This document shows, piece by piece, positions 1 through 17,695 of a DNA stretch of 64,000 nt. The notes under the pieces are model-generated. The model saw only the letters and a list, made by a program, of their open reading frames with translations. It had not been told where the DNA came from and made no database searches. Made by a program: the position numbers and the translations under genes. The first letter of the stretch is position 1; each line of letters starts with the position of its first letter. Source of the stretch: Karstenula rhodostoma CBS 690.94 (Eukaryota; Ascomycota; Dothideomycetes; Pleosporales; Didymosphaeriaceae); NCBI GenBank assembly GCA_010093485.1, contig MU001494.1:1395937-1459936 (forward strand), read 5' to 3'.

Positions 1-1405
1 CTCCATCCGAGAGAAATAAGAGCATGGCATTTGCACGGAAACGGAATTTTGGTTACGAGATTCATTTCAAGGCTCTCTCGAGACTATCCGGTGTCTCATC
101 CAATGTCGGATAGTCTTTCCTGTCCGACTACACCCGGTTTGAAGATTTGGAAGGTCTTCTGGCGAAAGACGTCAATTATGTCTTGACATATAATTTTCTT
201 TTTACAAATTCATTATCTTGAGGTTTTTTACAAATTCATTCTCGTGCGGATCTTAGTTTCAACTCACAATCTCCCCTCGACAACTTCTAGTGTATGATCC
301 AGTGACGGACAATACAATTACTGCAAATCCTCCTGCAGTCCCTAATCCCAACACACTCTCCTCGGATATCCGTCCAACGCGAGAGCCAATCATAAACGCC
401 CCACATCACATGATTGAAAACTCATGCACGTCATCCGCGCCGCTAACCCCATCCTCCTGGTGGCGCGCGCCCCGCCCAAAACTCTATCCGCAGCGCAGCA
501 CGCCCGTCTCACGCGCATGCAGGCCTGCACCGGGCCCCCCTTTAATCCCCATCCAATCCCCGGCTCACCAGCACCAACGGGAGGGAAGGCGCATAGCGCG
601 ATGCAAAGCCCGCACCGGTGCGCTCGCCGCCCCTCTTGTCCGAAGCGCTTGCGCTTGCGCGCGTCCGTCGTTGGTCGGCGAATTTGCCGCTCGGACCTTC
701 ACATGCACTGTCGGACGGCATGGTTAGCGGCGCGGAGCGGTGGAATGGGGGAAAAGTACTGGACCGGGGATGAAGGGCCGAGAGGGCTGGTCCATCCATG
801 GGCTGAGGTGGGCGCGGCTGTTAGGTCAGGTCGGCCGGCGCGATGCTTGGTGGCGGCCGCGTGGTGTCTCGGTCGTCAGCTGCACGCCTATGCATGCACC
901 TGGGAGGCAGAACGAGGCGTTATCCGCGACCGAATCATCGAGCTTCGAGGATACGAACATCACCCATGTAGAATCACGCTTCCCCATAGATGCATCTACA
1001 GTGATTGATTGATAGAGACATGGAACTGAACTAAATTGTGGTTGGTACAAAGTCGAGCGCCGGGTCCCAATGCAACCCTCTATACAGACGCGAGACAAAC
1101 GTTTGAAGCTCTGCGTTACTGCTGCCCAATGAGCCAGTGCAGACATACGTTGTACTCCGGACTCCTTTTAGCCACACCCGACCCGTTGTCGAGTGATTTT
1201 CCCCTCTGTACTCCAAACTACCCAACAACGCCAACCGGGATAACAGATAGGCCAGCCGGCAAAAAATAAATGGCGAGGCCCGCCTTCATGGCCGAAACAG
1301 CATGTCTGTTGAATGACCTTGGAACCACAAGCGCCCAACATCTGACAATAACCGTGAAAGAAAACAAGTTGATTCGAACCAGCACTTTGCGGATACGTGA
1401 CCACA
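1..1405. other. Intergenic, no supported gene
   Basis: Downstream flank of the velvet gene. Open frames here overlap on both strands, have Arg/Pro-rich composition and no recognisable motif. I see no RNA gene or repeat. A tRNA B-box-like string (GGTTCGAATC, minus strand near 1375) has no T-stem around it. Confidence 0.6.
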
Positions 1406-2662
1406 TCAAGGACCGGAAGTGGACTGGTTCGGAAGGCCTGTGTAAGGATCCCAGTTCTCTTCTGCACGAATCTCCGGGTAGTGTGACATATTCGGTTGAG
1501 GCATTGACTGTGGAATTGACTGTGGCATGTTCTGCGGCATGTTCTGCGGCATGTCTCCGAGATTAAGATGGCTTGAATAATGTCCGACACTGTACGGCCT
1601 AGGTTCATTCGAAGGACGCATCTGGTGATACGGCGTGGAGGAGAGGAAATGTGCGGTATAGTTTGTCTGAGGATGTGGCGTGTAGGATGTGGCATAGCTT
1701 GTCTGGGGTAGTGACGGGAACGTAGTAGCGTAGCTCGCCTGGGACAGTGCTGGCGCAAAGGTGGTCGACGGGAAGCTCGACTGTGGAGTTGGAGTGTAGG
1801 ACGAGGAGAATCTCGGCTGTGTAGCAGCAGCGTGGTCAGCGTAGGACTCCTTTCGATCTTCCGTGTCCGCGCGATAACGCTTGGCTGGCGGAGCCTCGTC
1901 CTCGTAGTAAGAACTACTGGTCCTTCCCGGAGCACTTGATTGAGATGAAGGCATGCCTTCGGCGAAGTATGAGCGCTTCTGGCCTGCAAATGCCCTTGGC
2001 TCCTTGCGGAGACGCAGCCGGACACCCTGATCCGAGAAGGCCCTGGAGAGGTAGGTGGATTCTTCCAAGCCTTGGAAGTCCTTGGGAGGCATGACCTTGA
2101 ACGGCTGAGTCGCAACGCTACCGAGAAAGACTGCTGCATTTTCCCGTGTCTGGAGGTCGAACAAGCTGAAGTGCAGTCGGAAGGTGCCAGTCATCTTGAC
2201 CGAGATATCTCCAAAGATGAAGAAGGCGCCATCCTTGTTATCGATATCCTTGAGGCGATGAAGTGAGCTGCAGAGCCCGCCGTAGAGGTTGTCGGCACCG
2301 TCGTCGCTACAGCGCTCGTCGCTATCGGATTTCCAAAGGTCCGCAACCACAAACAGGTAGGGGCTCTGTAGGAAGTGATGGCTGGCTTCGACGTCAGAGT
2401 TGACCTTGAGCTGCACGATGGGTGGCGGATCCACGGGTTTGCGACCCTTCTCTTTGCCTGAGCTCAAGACGAGGGCCTCCTTAGGTTCTTGTCGCATTAC
2501 CAATGTGATGTCCGGGTTGCGGAAAGCTCCCTTTTCATCCGTCATGATGTTATCAGAAAGCCTGCCTCTGGTAGCACGAGGGGGGGCGCCGTGGAAAGAC
2601 ATGCCGCTATGTTGTGTCGAGTACATGGCGGAGTATTGGTTTGGGTGCAGGTACAATTCCAT
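1406..2662 (-). CDS. vosA: Velvet-domain developmental regulator, VosA-like
   Basis: Single open exon, 418 residues. The velvet domain spans about residues 51-224: it opens with an RQEP motif, has the KPVDPPPIVQL core, the SSLHRLKDIDNKDGAFFIFGD strand region and closes with DQGVRLRLRKEPR. It lacks the long internal insertion of VelB and the VeA-type start, so VosA (or VelC) fits best. A basic patch near residue 258 (AKRYR) could be a nuclear signal. The C-terminal 160 residues are Ser/Thr/Tyr/Pro/Gln-rich and end in a short Pro-Gln-Asn/Ser-Met repeat. Family knowledge: VosA binds DNA, pairs with VelB and controls spore maturation and trehalose. Three Met codons lie before the domain (residues 1, 13, 21), so the exact start is uncertain. 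Confidence 0.85.
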   Translation of the reverse strand: MELYLHPNQYSAMYSTQHSGMSFHGAPPRATRGRLSDNIMTDEKGAFRNPDITLVMRQEPKEALVLSSGKEKGRKPVDPPPIVQLKVNSDVEASHHFLQSPYLFVVADLWKSDSDERCSDDGADNLYGGLCSSLHRLKDIDNKDGAFFIFGDISVKMTGTFRLHFSLFDLQTRENAAVFLGSVATQPFKVMPPKDFQGLEESTYLSRAFSDQGVRLRLRKEPRAFAGQKRSYFAEGMPSSQSSAPGRTSSSYYEDEAPPAKRYRADTEDRKESYADHAAATQPRFSSSYTPTPQSSFPSTTFAPALSQASYATTFPSLPQTSYATSYTPHPQTNYTAHFLSSTPYHQMRPSNEPRPYSVGHYSSHLNLGDMPQNMPQNMPQSIPQSMPQPNMSHYPEIRAEENWDPYTGLPNQSTSGP

Positions 2663-5600
2663 GGTATGGAATTTATGCAGTGGAGGAAGAGGATATGGTT
2701 AAAAAAAGAGATATGATATGCGGCGGAACCAGAATAGTGCGAGCGCGAAGTGGGCAACGTCCGCAGGCTCTGAAGCCGGGATTGGAACAAAAGTGGGCGG
2801 GTTGAGAGGAGGGAGCCCCCTATCCATCCACCGCAACAAGGTCAAGAACTGTTTGAACGAATGCCAGCGTTACCATTACTCCAGATTGTGAAACAGACCG
2901 GAACGCCCCCACAATTTGTGCTTGCAAGTGCAGCGAGCTGTTCTGGAACAGCTATCGGAGGTTGACCAACAGGTCGCGACGCCGTGCCCGTGGGGCTCAC
3001 GATGTTGGTATTCAGCAAGCCGTGAGAGGGTCGCGGGCAACGCCAAGTTTCTGGTGGGATTCACGGACGGGCTGTTGACTCCTCTGCGCCTGGTCACGTC
3101 CCCACTCGTCTGGCCCTCCGGACGAGAAAGCAGGCAGTGCGAGCGTCTTTGGAACGAATAGCAGGCGTTCTGTTCTTTTCTTGGGCGGGCTGGTCACCGC
3201 GTCGGCATAGTCGACTGGGTCGCTTCTTCAGTGGGCGTAGGAACCGCGGTAGTCAGAAGAATGGACAAAGAGGGCGGTAGGCCGTGAGCCAGGAGCCAGT
3301 ACCGGTGGTTGCTGGGACTTGCTCCTCGACAGGCGCGGCGGGCACACAGCAGGTCGCGGGCGCGAGGGAGGCGGCGGTCCGGGGTGGGTGAAGGTGATGG
3401 TGACGGCGGGCTCGACCACAACAGCAGATGTTGAAGATGCGGCTTAGTGGGCTTCTCGGAGGATGTCTGCGGACGCTCCTGCACCGGTGTCTCCGCAATC
3501 GTTCTGTGGCCTAGCCGCAGATCTGGTTCGCCGTTGACTGACCCGCTAGGAGGCGTCGCTGCCAGATGGGCACTAGATGGCGGAGCCGCGCGACGGGCTG
3601 CAGTGAAGTGCTCTCTAGCGTCGCCAGTAGGGTTCCGGAGCTTGCTATATCTCGCCCAAGCCGACGCCTGGCATGGAGCTCTGGCGACGGATCCGCCTCG
3701 ATCTCTTTCTCTCACGATGCCGGTGCCGCGGCCGCTCTGGAGTTGGGAGTTGGTGTTGGTGGTGAGTCTCGGGGCGTGCCTTCTCTTTCTGGCAGGGACG
3801 GGGCAGAAACGACAGTCTGATGCTGCATCACCACCACGAGCGACGGGAAGACCACCTCTCGCCTCCGGACGGTAGGCTCCACGATGCCAGAAGAGAGGCG
3901 GCGGCACGCTGCGGCACGGATCGATCTGCCTCTGCTGGGCGAAGCACTCACGGCCGTCACCAGCCTGAAGAGGAGCAAACGACAGGCCGCCGTCGCCCTC
4001 TCCCTCCGCGAGGACACCCCTGCAGCCCACTCGCAGCGCCCGGTGCTGCACAGCAATCGCCAGCGGCAGCATGGGGGTCCAGCACTCCAAGGGCCCTTCA
4101 GTCGTGCGTCAGTCCGATGGCATTCCCAGGTCGAGGGGCGGTATGGGCGCCGTGCAGAGCTTGGGGTACCCGGGACGCCTGCTTTGCAGCCAAACAGCAC
4201 GCCGACTTTAGCCATTGCAACTACTCTACTTGAGAGGCCGTATATAACTGCCGCCGGCGCCCAATATCTCAGCTCCTCCGCCCACGCGCTCGCCGCCGGT
4301 TCCTCTGACCCGTAGCCTCGAGCCACAAGAGACCCCGGCAACAAGACGCTGCTCCAACGCACCTGCGACGACGACCAGTCACCGCCGTCCCGAGTCCCAA
4401 GTGGTACGGGACGTGGCCACGCACATGGCGCCTGGCACGCAGGCCGCCGCCGCTGCGAGGGCCTCGAGACTCGACGTAGCGAGCACTGACAGCCGCCAGC
4501 GAGCCAAGGGCGCTGGCTGCATCGCCAGTGCATACTTACGTCGCACCGCACGACACGGCTCGCCAGCTGATGGGGCGCGCCCGGTAACAGCGTGCCATGG
4601 TGTCCCTGAGCACACTGAGCCTTGGTTGCGGCCGGCGGTGCCATGGAGACGCCCGCGTCGTGGTGAGGGCGGCAAAATGCACCGAACGCTGCGATGCATC
4701 ATGCCGTGGGATGTGCGGTGAGGTGCGATGTGGGAGGAGATCGCTGTCCAGATTGCTTGCCAGGCTGGGTTGGAACGGGGCGCTCTGCGCTCTGCGCTTC
4801 ACGCACCCTGAGCATTCTACAATGGATGTTACACAACAACCCGTCGTTCGATTCGCTGCCCGTTTAGCCAACAGATCCCAATCCTGTGACGCCGCTCGCG
4901 GGCTCCATACGCCTGATAGCGACGGCGCAATATAACCGGCATCGTCTTAGCATTCATACGCTCCCACCTCCCGCACTCAGCCTCCAGTGCGCCGCCACGC
5001 TTGGTGACAACACCGCCGTCTAACCGACTGTGACAACGCGCTCGGTTCTGTGCCTCGTCGGTACATCCAGCAGACGACAGCTCGCTTCCAGCCTCCAACT
5101 TCTACTTTTCCGCTCTCAGCTTGAGAGCTGGCCCGTCCGCCGTACCTGCAGATGTGACTGCATATGCCGCTGTTGCCATCTCCACTCGTACGGCCCAGAT
5201 GGCAAGCCTCCATATGGCCTTAATCAACTCTGGGCTCATGTCCACGACACCCTTCCGCTGTGCCTCGACCTGAGACAGCGCACTTTGTCCGCCGCGGGTT
5301 CCCACAGCGCGACCTGGCCCACCTGGAATGGCTTCCGCTCATGTCTGCACGGTCCTCACCCTCCAGGATGGAAGGAACGATTCGTCCCTTAATATAATAC
5401 CAAGTCACTACAGGACATCGTAGCTCGCTTGGCTGTCTCGGCCAGAAGACCATGAGAGTGTCTTCCGCAACGTCGCTGCGGTCATCGAGCATCGTAGAAT
5501 GATCGTTTGTGGTGCTGGCATCGTTGAAAATTCCCAAAAAACGCGGGATCGTTCCGTAGAACCACAACACTCTTCTGGCACTTTTCGACCGTCTGCATGC

Positions 5601-7278
5601 TCACGGGAACCATTACTGGTCTCCAATACAATTCTACTACTACCAAAGGTAATCTCAAGGTTTGCTCACTGGAAAGACAATCGATTTATGCTTAAAGCGT
5701 CAAACAAGCGTATCCTGGTGTGCGATGCGTCAAGGCTTCAGCCAATACTCTCGTGCGGCCGAGTATATTGCACGTCTTCAGTCGGCGCGAACTGCGGGCC
5801 GTTCTCTATAGCACCAGATGACGAGGTAGTGTGTTGCGGCGTTTTCTTCATGTAGGGTTGCAGCCATGTGCAACGCCGTTCAAGGTGCCTGGCTACGCTC
5901 ATGTGGTCTGGCATGGCAATGCGTTTCGGAGAATTTCGCAGACCTGGCACATGGTCCTCGCGAAGCCAGGTCTTCTTGGAGTTTTCGCTATACCAACCGC
6001 TACCACCGAACACTCTTTCATCACTGCCGAAACTGATGAGCTTTTGCATCTGCCCGCATAGTACTAACGAGGGCTTCTGGCCAATATGTGCCTCTCGAAA
6101 CTTTGGCCAATCCTATCAGGTTGCCTTTTCGTCAACCCCTCATGCCACAGTATGCATGAAAGCAAGATGTATTGGTTATTCGGCCGCTCGTTGGGCAATC
6201 TAGCCCAAGGTAACCGTAGCCGAACACACGGATGCTGCTATCAGGTCTCCACAATTCGATACTTCACATGGAGCAGACTGCAGCGCGACGATAGTGGGGC
6301 CGAATGCCAATATACTCGTTTTTACAGTACGAAAGGCTCAATGATGTGTGCGATGTACAGACACCCCACATTCCGCGAAACACGTTGTCGTCCTAGCTAC
6401 AAGGAAGAACTCGAGTCCTTGCAGCCCACAGTGAACAGCCTGCATCAAAAACCAAGAACGTCGGTCACAGCATGAAATCACTGTCGTGCTGCGCGCATGG
6501 GGCGGATTAAGATAGGTGAGACCGCAGGCGTTATGCGCATGGCGATGAGGTAACGCAAACTGGACTATCAATACAGTGTCGCGTCAGAGTTGCATGCCTT
6601 CATGCTTCCACTAGGACCATGGTCAGAGATCAAGCGGTCTACTTTCGGCTTGTCTCACTGTCACCTCTGCTTTCCCCGAAGCGTGTAGTGGTGGGGCAAC
6701 AGTCTGAACATCAACCGCTTTCACATTGGCAGTCTCGTCATTTCCTGAATCAACCAATCATTGCTTTCACGCAGGCGAGATGCCTCACACTAGCCAACGC
6801 CGTCTTCGGAAATCCAGAGCTTTCGCATCGAGTAGTGGCTATTGCAATCCATAAGCCCGCTTCTGCCGCTAATAAGTACCTACAACCATGGTACCGAGCG
6901 TGATAAGGTCGGCAGGCCGATGCACAAACGTTCATGAGGCATGTCACCCGACCTCAGAACCCCCTCCCCAGATTTTACCCAAAGCGAACTCGTCTGGTAT
7001 AGCTTGTGGAGCCGGCATTGGCATTGGAAGTCCGCCGTATCTAGCTGTGAGGGGTCGAGGAAGGCTCCCCGGCTCTTCACATGCGCAAGATCAAGAGTCT
7101 AGCCTCTGCAGCCTGATAAGGAGCTCGCTGTTCTTCGGCGGCGCGGTATACGCATCTGACTGCTCGATGCCGGTATCATCAACGATAGCCGTTGTGTAGT
7201 TGGAGTACAGGGCTGCGACAATGTATTTCATCTCTGGAATTATGTCAGCGTGTCACTGGCGTGCTGGGCTCAGCCAAG
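2663..7278. other. Long stretch with no defensible gene
   Basis: About 4.6 kb upstream of the velvet gene. The 3.2-4.6 kb part is GC-rich, with overlapping open frames on both strands. On the minus strand, near 3822 down to 3194, Ser/Pro/Thr-rich frames with C-ending codons could be exons of a disordered protein, and a GTGAGA donor near 3717 would join two of them, but no domain is visible and several readings compete. The 5.0-7.2 kb part has only short broken frames on both strands; it may be an old decayed gene or plain regulatory DNA. Confidence 0.5.
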
Positions 7279-8951
7279 CTAGGGAGCTCGAGGTGTTGCA
7301 CACGCTTCAGCAAGCAACTTCTGCAAGCATTCCGTAACCCGGATTCTAGCCACTGGTGCAACACTCAAGTTCTTGTTTTCGTGTAAAGCATGTAGGAGCG
7401 ACTCACGATACACAGCTAAGTGGCTGCCAACACACATCCGTCCGCCACTGATCCAGGTAAGCATATGTGTCGGCTTTCCTTTGATGTCCACTAACCTCCC
7501 AAAGGCCCAAAACCATCGATTCTCCATATCTCGTCTCTTGTCTTCATTCAGCTTCTCAAGTTCGAGCCACCGCTCCGGCTTCCACTCGTGCGCTTGTGAA
7601 AACACCTCCTCATTCAAGTGCAGCAGGCCCGCACTCGCGCTCACTCTTACACCACCCGGGACATAGTACGTGCTGTTATCAGAGCCAAGGAGGCATCCTT
7701 GCGGAGGCGAGACACGCGGCTGAGGGCCTGGAATCGCTGGATGGAGACGCAGTGTTTCCCAGATAACGGCGTGGAGATATGGCAGTGCGTCAACTACCTT
7801 GCCATCCGGGAGAGTTGGCGAAGACGAGAGCAGAATGGGTGAGGACAACGTGTGGAGCTCTCTCTGAAGGCGCGCTTGTACTTGCGTATTACGACTCAGT
7901 TCGTGAAGGACATAAGTCAGGGTGATACCTGATGTATCAAAGCCGGCGGCGATCTGATCCAAGACCTCGCTCGCAGCCAGGAAACTGTGGCCGCTTCCGT
8001 CTTGGCTAGCCTTCTTAGCCTCCTTCGCTAACGCCCCAGAAAGCTGTTCATATACGATCGGTGCGTCTGCGATATTCGCTACCCCTTCCGACATAACTTT
8101 GGCAGCGCTCTCGCACATTCCGTGGGTCCAGTTTTCGATGTCCTTGTTCGCCTTATCGACCCATTGCGGGACCAATCTATACCCGAACCACTTCTTTACG
8201 AACGCTGTCAAGGCGGGGAGCTCTTGCGGCCAAAAGTTGAAGGACCGCCGAGAATTGTACAGATCGAGGAACCAGGACAGCTGTTGTGGATCGTCGATCA
8301 AGTTGGAGCTCGACTTCAGCCCGAAAATATAGGCAGAAATAATGTCCATCGTAGCAGCATTGAGCAGCGGGTTGATGTTCAGAACCCCTGGAGTTTCCTT
8401 CGAGAAGGCGCATGCAAGGCGTGGCAGAAAACGATCATAGAGGATTGTGCTGACCTGAGCGAGCAGAACCGGTGACGCGGTGATGACAGATTTGCTGTAG
8501 ATGTTGCTGAGCATACGTTTACGCGTGGAGTGTGCTTTGTTCCTCGCCGTGGAGAACATATTGGGCTCGCTACACATGTGTCAATCCAACGTCGGATACA
8601 CGCAAACTCGACGACTCACCCAAAATTTGTGAAGAACGCATACCAATTGAACGACTCCGTCAAGTTGGCCTTCTCAAAGCCACCTACATAGATTTCTCTG
8701 ATGCCTCCTTTTACACAGTTTACACTAACTTCGTTTGGTCCAAGACACACTACTGGTCCCAGCTGCTCGTGCGCACGCCTGAGTGTTGCGTTCTCGACGG
8801 ATCGCCAACGTACATAATTGATCCACAGCGACGTAAAGTGTGAAAGTGGATGCGCCGCAGGAATCTTTCGCAATGGATTCGTCCACCATTTGTAGACGAA
8901 TTGGGCGACGAAGGGCGCTATCAGCAGCACGGCGATGGTAGCGAGCCGCAT
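7279..8951 (-). CDS. Cytochrome P450 monooxygenase
   Basis: Three exons: 8620..8951, 7496..8569 and 7279..7447 (1575 coding bases, 524 residues). The N-terminus is a membrane anchor (RLATIAVLLIAPFVAQFVY). Helix I carries AGFDTSG, helix K the ExxR motif in WETLRLHP, and the haem loop reads FGSGGRMCVG with the cysteine ligand. The haem motif only appears after removing a 48-base intron (7448..7495) that contains no stop and is a multiple of three, so a continuous reading would insert 16 wrong residues into the loop. The first intron (8570..8619) joins NFG to EPNMF. Such enzymes are ER-bound haem-thiolate oxygenases needing a reductase; the substrate cannot be told. No biosynthetic backbone gene is adjacent. 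The length is normal for the superfamily. Confidence 0.93.
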
Positions 8952-9793
8952 GTTTGGAACTCTGTAGGGTAAATTGTGTTGTATGACGTAGGTCTACGCG
9001 CAACCGCGTTGTCAAAGGGAGGTGAATTCCAAGTGCACAGAGAGCAGGCAGTTTGGTAACAAGACAGTGACTGGTCATCTCTATACGCCCTATCGTCCCC
9101 GCTACAGAGCGTTTCCGGCGCCACGATTGTGTGGAGACCCCCGCTCGCGCGCCGGTCATCGCTTTATCTACACGTGATCGGTTTAGGGACAGATATCGAG
9201 CTCTTGGCCAAAGTAAAACATCATCTACAACGGATTGCTACGAGGTTCTGACCTTCTCTCAAAGTCAACTTCAAGGTACCCATCTCTCACCTTGATCACG
9301 TCCAGCGCAATGTAGCACACCCCGAGGATCCTCGGAACGATCTGCAATAGCTGCAGCCACATCCACGCCGTGCAACCCTTCTCTTCCCACGGCCCCGATT
9401 CCTTCCATGAATAACATGCGTCGCACCGGCTACCGCTTTCGCACTCGCCTGCAGAACACAGCCCAATAGTGGACAGTGGGCCTCTTGTGCAACGTGACCT
9501 TGCGGCGTCAGCTCCAGGCCACGATGCTGAAGGGAGGAAAGAGAAAAGCGAGGATCAGGAGGATGGGGCGAGTGTCACGTTGAGCGCGGAACAAGGCAGT
9601 ATGATGGAGTGACTACCCGTGTTGTGCAAGGGTAGGGAGCACACAGGGTTCGAATTGATTTGACGCGTCCGTCGCGGACAAGGGCGCAGCTACCTAGCGA
9701 TGGAGTTGCTACCCGTCTCGTGCGATGTTGGAAAGAAGAGGGCTGGGGGTCCAGCCCGCCCGGTGCAGCAAGCACCCTTTGCGATCCCCTTCC
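8952..9793. other. Intergenic between P450 and GH43 gene
   Basis: Holds the P450 promoter and the 3' flank of the GH43 gene. A short string around CGAGTGACTACCCGTGTTGTGC (about 9608) resembles one about 100 bases further on (about 9703), but the copies diverge. No gene seen. Confidence 0.5.
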
Positions 9794-12216
<2,423 letters not shown>

Positions 12217-12944
12217 AGTTGACTGCCGAAACGAAGCTCGGAGGGGAGGTCAGATGTCGAACCGTAGTGCACTGGCGGAAGTTGATTTGTTCGAGCTTAT
12301 AGATTGGCCATTTTCATGCCGGATCATCTCCCGTCGATTAGCATCATCCTCGCACATACTCGCAGATGACGTTCAGAGTATCCGGGTAAAAGCTGAGGCT
12401 AGTGCATGGAAGCTGAACATTAGCCTTGTGGAGGCGGCCAAGCCTTCTAGAAATTGAGCAATAGGAAAGTGATATATACGCTATACTGGACGTCGAGGTT
12501 GCGCTAGCGGAATGTATCCGGTGTGGGGGGTAGTTGGTCCAAGCTGCCTGCGGATTCCGCCGGCAAATTGGTGGTGGAGGGGTGGTGGAAGTTTGGCGGA
12601 GGGTGGAGAGGAAGCAGTGATCGACATCGTATTCGGAACATCTCACGCCGATGGACCCTGAAACTGGAGAGAGCACGTGATGGATTGGCTGTCAACCTGC
12701 ACTGCCAGGATGCAGCAGTAAAGGCACGAATGCAGAATGACGTGTAGTTATATTCAATCAACTCCCTCCCAAGGTATCTTCCCTAATGCAAAATCGAAAC
12801 GAACATACGCCAATCGAATGAAGCGCCTTGCAGCCTGTATTCCAAGCATCATGTTTGAAGAAGCCCATATCAAAATCCTGCCAAACTCCTGCCAGCCCAT
12901 ACATACGTTATAACGCAAGTGTAGCAAAGACCGCAATCTTATAC
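12217..12944. other. Intergenic between GH43 promoter and MYST 3' end
   Basis: Carries the GH43 upstream region, with many short frames but no gene. No repeat or RNA gene seen. Confidence 0.5.
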
Positions 12945-16418
<3,474 letters not shown>

Positions 16419-17036
16419 CGCGTAAGACACAACAGTCGCCAGTTTGGATACCAGATACGCCAGGTTCGCTGTGTAGGTCTGCTGTGACTTTTATTGCATC
16501 GGTTGTGCGGGCGGCGGACACGTCGGCGGTGCTGGCATGGAGAGCGGACGCGGACGCGGGCGCGGGCACGGGCGCGTCGTGCAGGCGTCGCAGCGCGTTG
16601 TTGACCTTTGTGAGATGCGTGATGGGTTGACGTCGTGTTTTTGAGACGTTGTAGGGTCGCGCGGGGCCCCAGGGCGCTGGGAGTCGATGCGGGACGGTCG
16701 TGGGCGCGTTGCTCGTTGCCGTGCAGCAGTGGCGGGCGCAGCGGGCGCGGCGGGCGATATTCGCGGCTGGTCTGGGGGCAAAGGCGCAGTTTTCGCGATC
16801 CTGGAAAATCTGCAGCGCCGAGCGACACCGAGAACAGAAGCCGGCGAGCTGGCGAGCGCGTGGATGGTGAGATTCCGCCGTCTGAAGCGCTGCCTCCTGA
16901 GTTGGGAGAGGTCGCAGCCGCCAAGCTTCTCCATCCACGTCCAACCTCTGGCTAACACCCGAACCTACCCCAAGCTGCACTTCCACGACCCCCAACACCA
17001 CCACACCGCACACCACCCTCCGCGAGCGTCGCAACC
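16419..17036. promoter_or_regulatory. Shared divergent promoter region, MYST acetyltransferase / complex I subunit
   Basis: The 618 bases between the two start codons are the only upstream DNA of both genes. The stretch is GC-rich, with a CA/CAC-rich tract just before the plus-strand start (about 16975-17035). No TATA box is evident. Confidence 0.6.
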
Positions 17037-17502
17037 ATGGGTGTGCCCTTCGAAGCCTTCCTCCCGTACGGGATCATGCTCGGCGTACGTCAATGGCCCC
17101 GGCCGCCCGCTGCCGGCCCGTACTGATGTCTGCAGATGTTCGCCTTCAGCGCCGTGTCCGTCGGCAAGCTCAAGGAGATGCAGAACGGCGGCAAGAAGAC
17201 CAGGCGCGGAATGGACGCATGGGACAGGGTAAGCAGCCGCTCGTTTTGCCCGCCAGGGACCCTCGCTGACCCAGCTCCAGCAAAGTACGACACCTCCCCG
17301 ATGACCTCATGCCACCTGCCACCTGCTAATCTGCCGCAGTGTTGGAGCGCGACCGCAGATTGACGGGCTTTGCTCGAGGACAGACCGACAAGGCCGAGGC
17401 GCCCGCGGGCTTCGAGCTCAACAACCCATGGAGGGTATGTACGGCAGGCGCGACCGGATGCGCAGTACTGACCGCAGCCAGATGGAGCAACGATTCTTCT
17501 AA
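17037..17502 (+). CDS. NDUFA1: NADH:ubiquinone oxidoreductase MWFE-type subunit (NDUFA1 family)
   Basis: Small inner-membrane subunit of complex I, needed for membrane-arm assembly. My model has five exons: 17037..17084, 17136..17228, 17281..17284, 17340..17434 and 17482..17502 (261 bases, 86 residues). It begins MGVPFEAFLPYGIMLG, a membrane helix follows, then a QNGGK motif, WDRQMLERDRRLTG, a GQTD segment and NNPWRMEQRFF at the end. The length and layout are those of fungal members. The third exon is just CAAA: without it the frame of exon 4 fails, with it the conserved Gln-Met before LERDRR is restored. All introns are GT...AG and 47-55 bases. The last exon (ATGGAGCAACGATTCTTCTAA is its whole length, described here only by its product MEQRFF) is the least certain part. 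Confidence 0.88.
17281..17284 (+). other. Candidate 4-base micro-exon
   Basis: CAAA, preceded by CTCCAG and followed by GTACGA. It supplies one Gln codon plus the first base of a Met codon, linking phase-0 exon 2 to exon 4, which begins TG TTG GAG. Skipping it puts exon 4 out of frame; reading through either flanking intron does too. Confidence 0.75.
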
Positions 17503-17695
17503 GCGATGCACACCAGCACACAAGCTGTCCCATAGTCAATGTACATTTCCGACTTCTCATTTGTCAAGCCAGCGACCTCTGCCATGTGAAGTCACGGCCC
17601 ATGCTCCAAGACCCAGCTTCTACACGCATTTGCCTAGACCCCAGAGTCCGCTGATACCACACGCAAACGCTTCGAACTAGCCAGCGCGACTGTTC

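Noticed and set aside
1370..1395. Perfect B-box match GGTTCGAATC on the minus strand
   Set aside because: The flanks do not form a T-stem and no A-box lies at the right distance.
3712..4644. 310-codon open frame on the minus strand
   Set aside because: Only its last 40 codons look protein-like; the rest is Cys/Arg/Trp-rich and unlike any family.
5000..6600. Decayed retroelement or transposase
   Set aside because: No reverse transcriptase, integrase or transposase motif, long terminal repeat or terminal inverted repeat was found in the broken frames.
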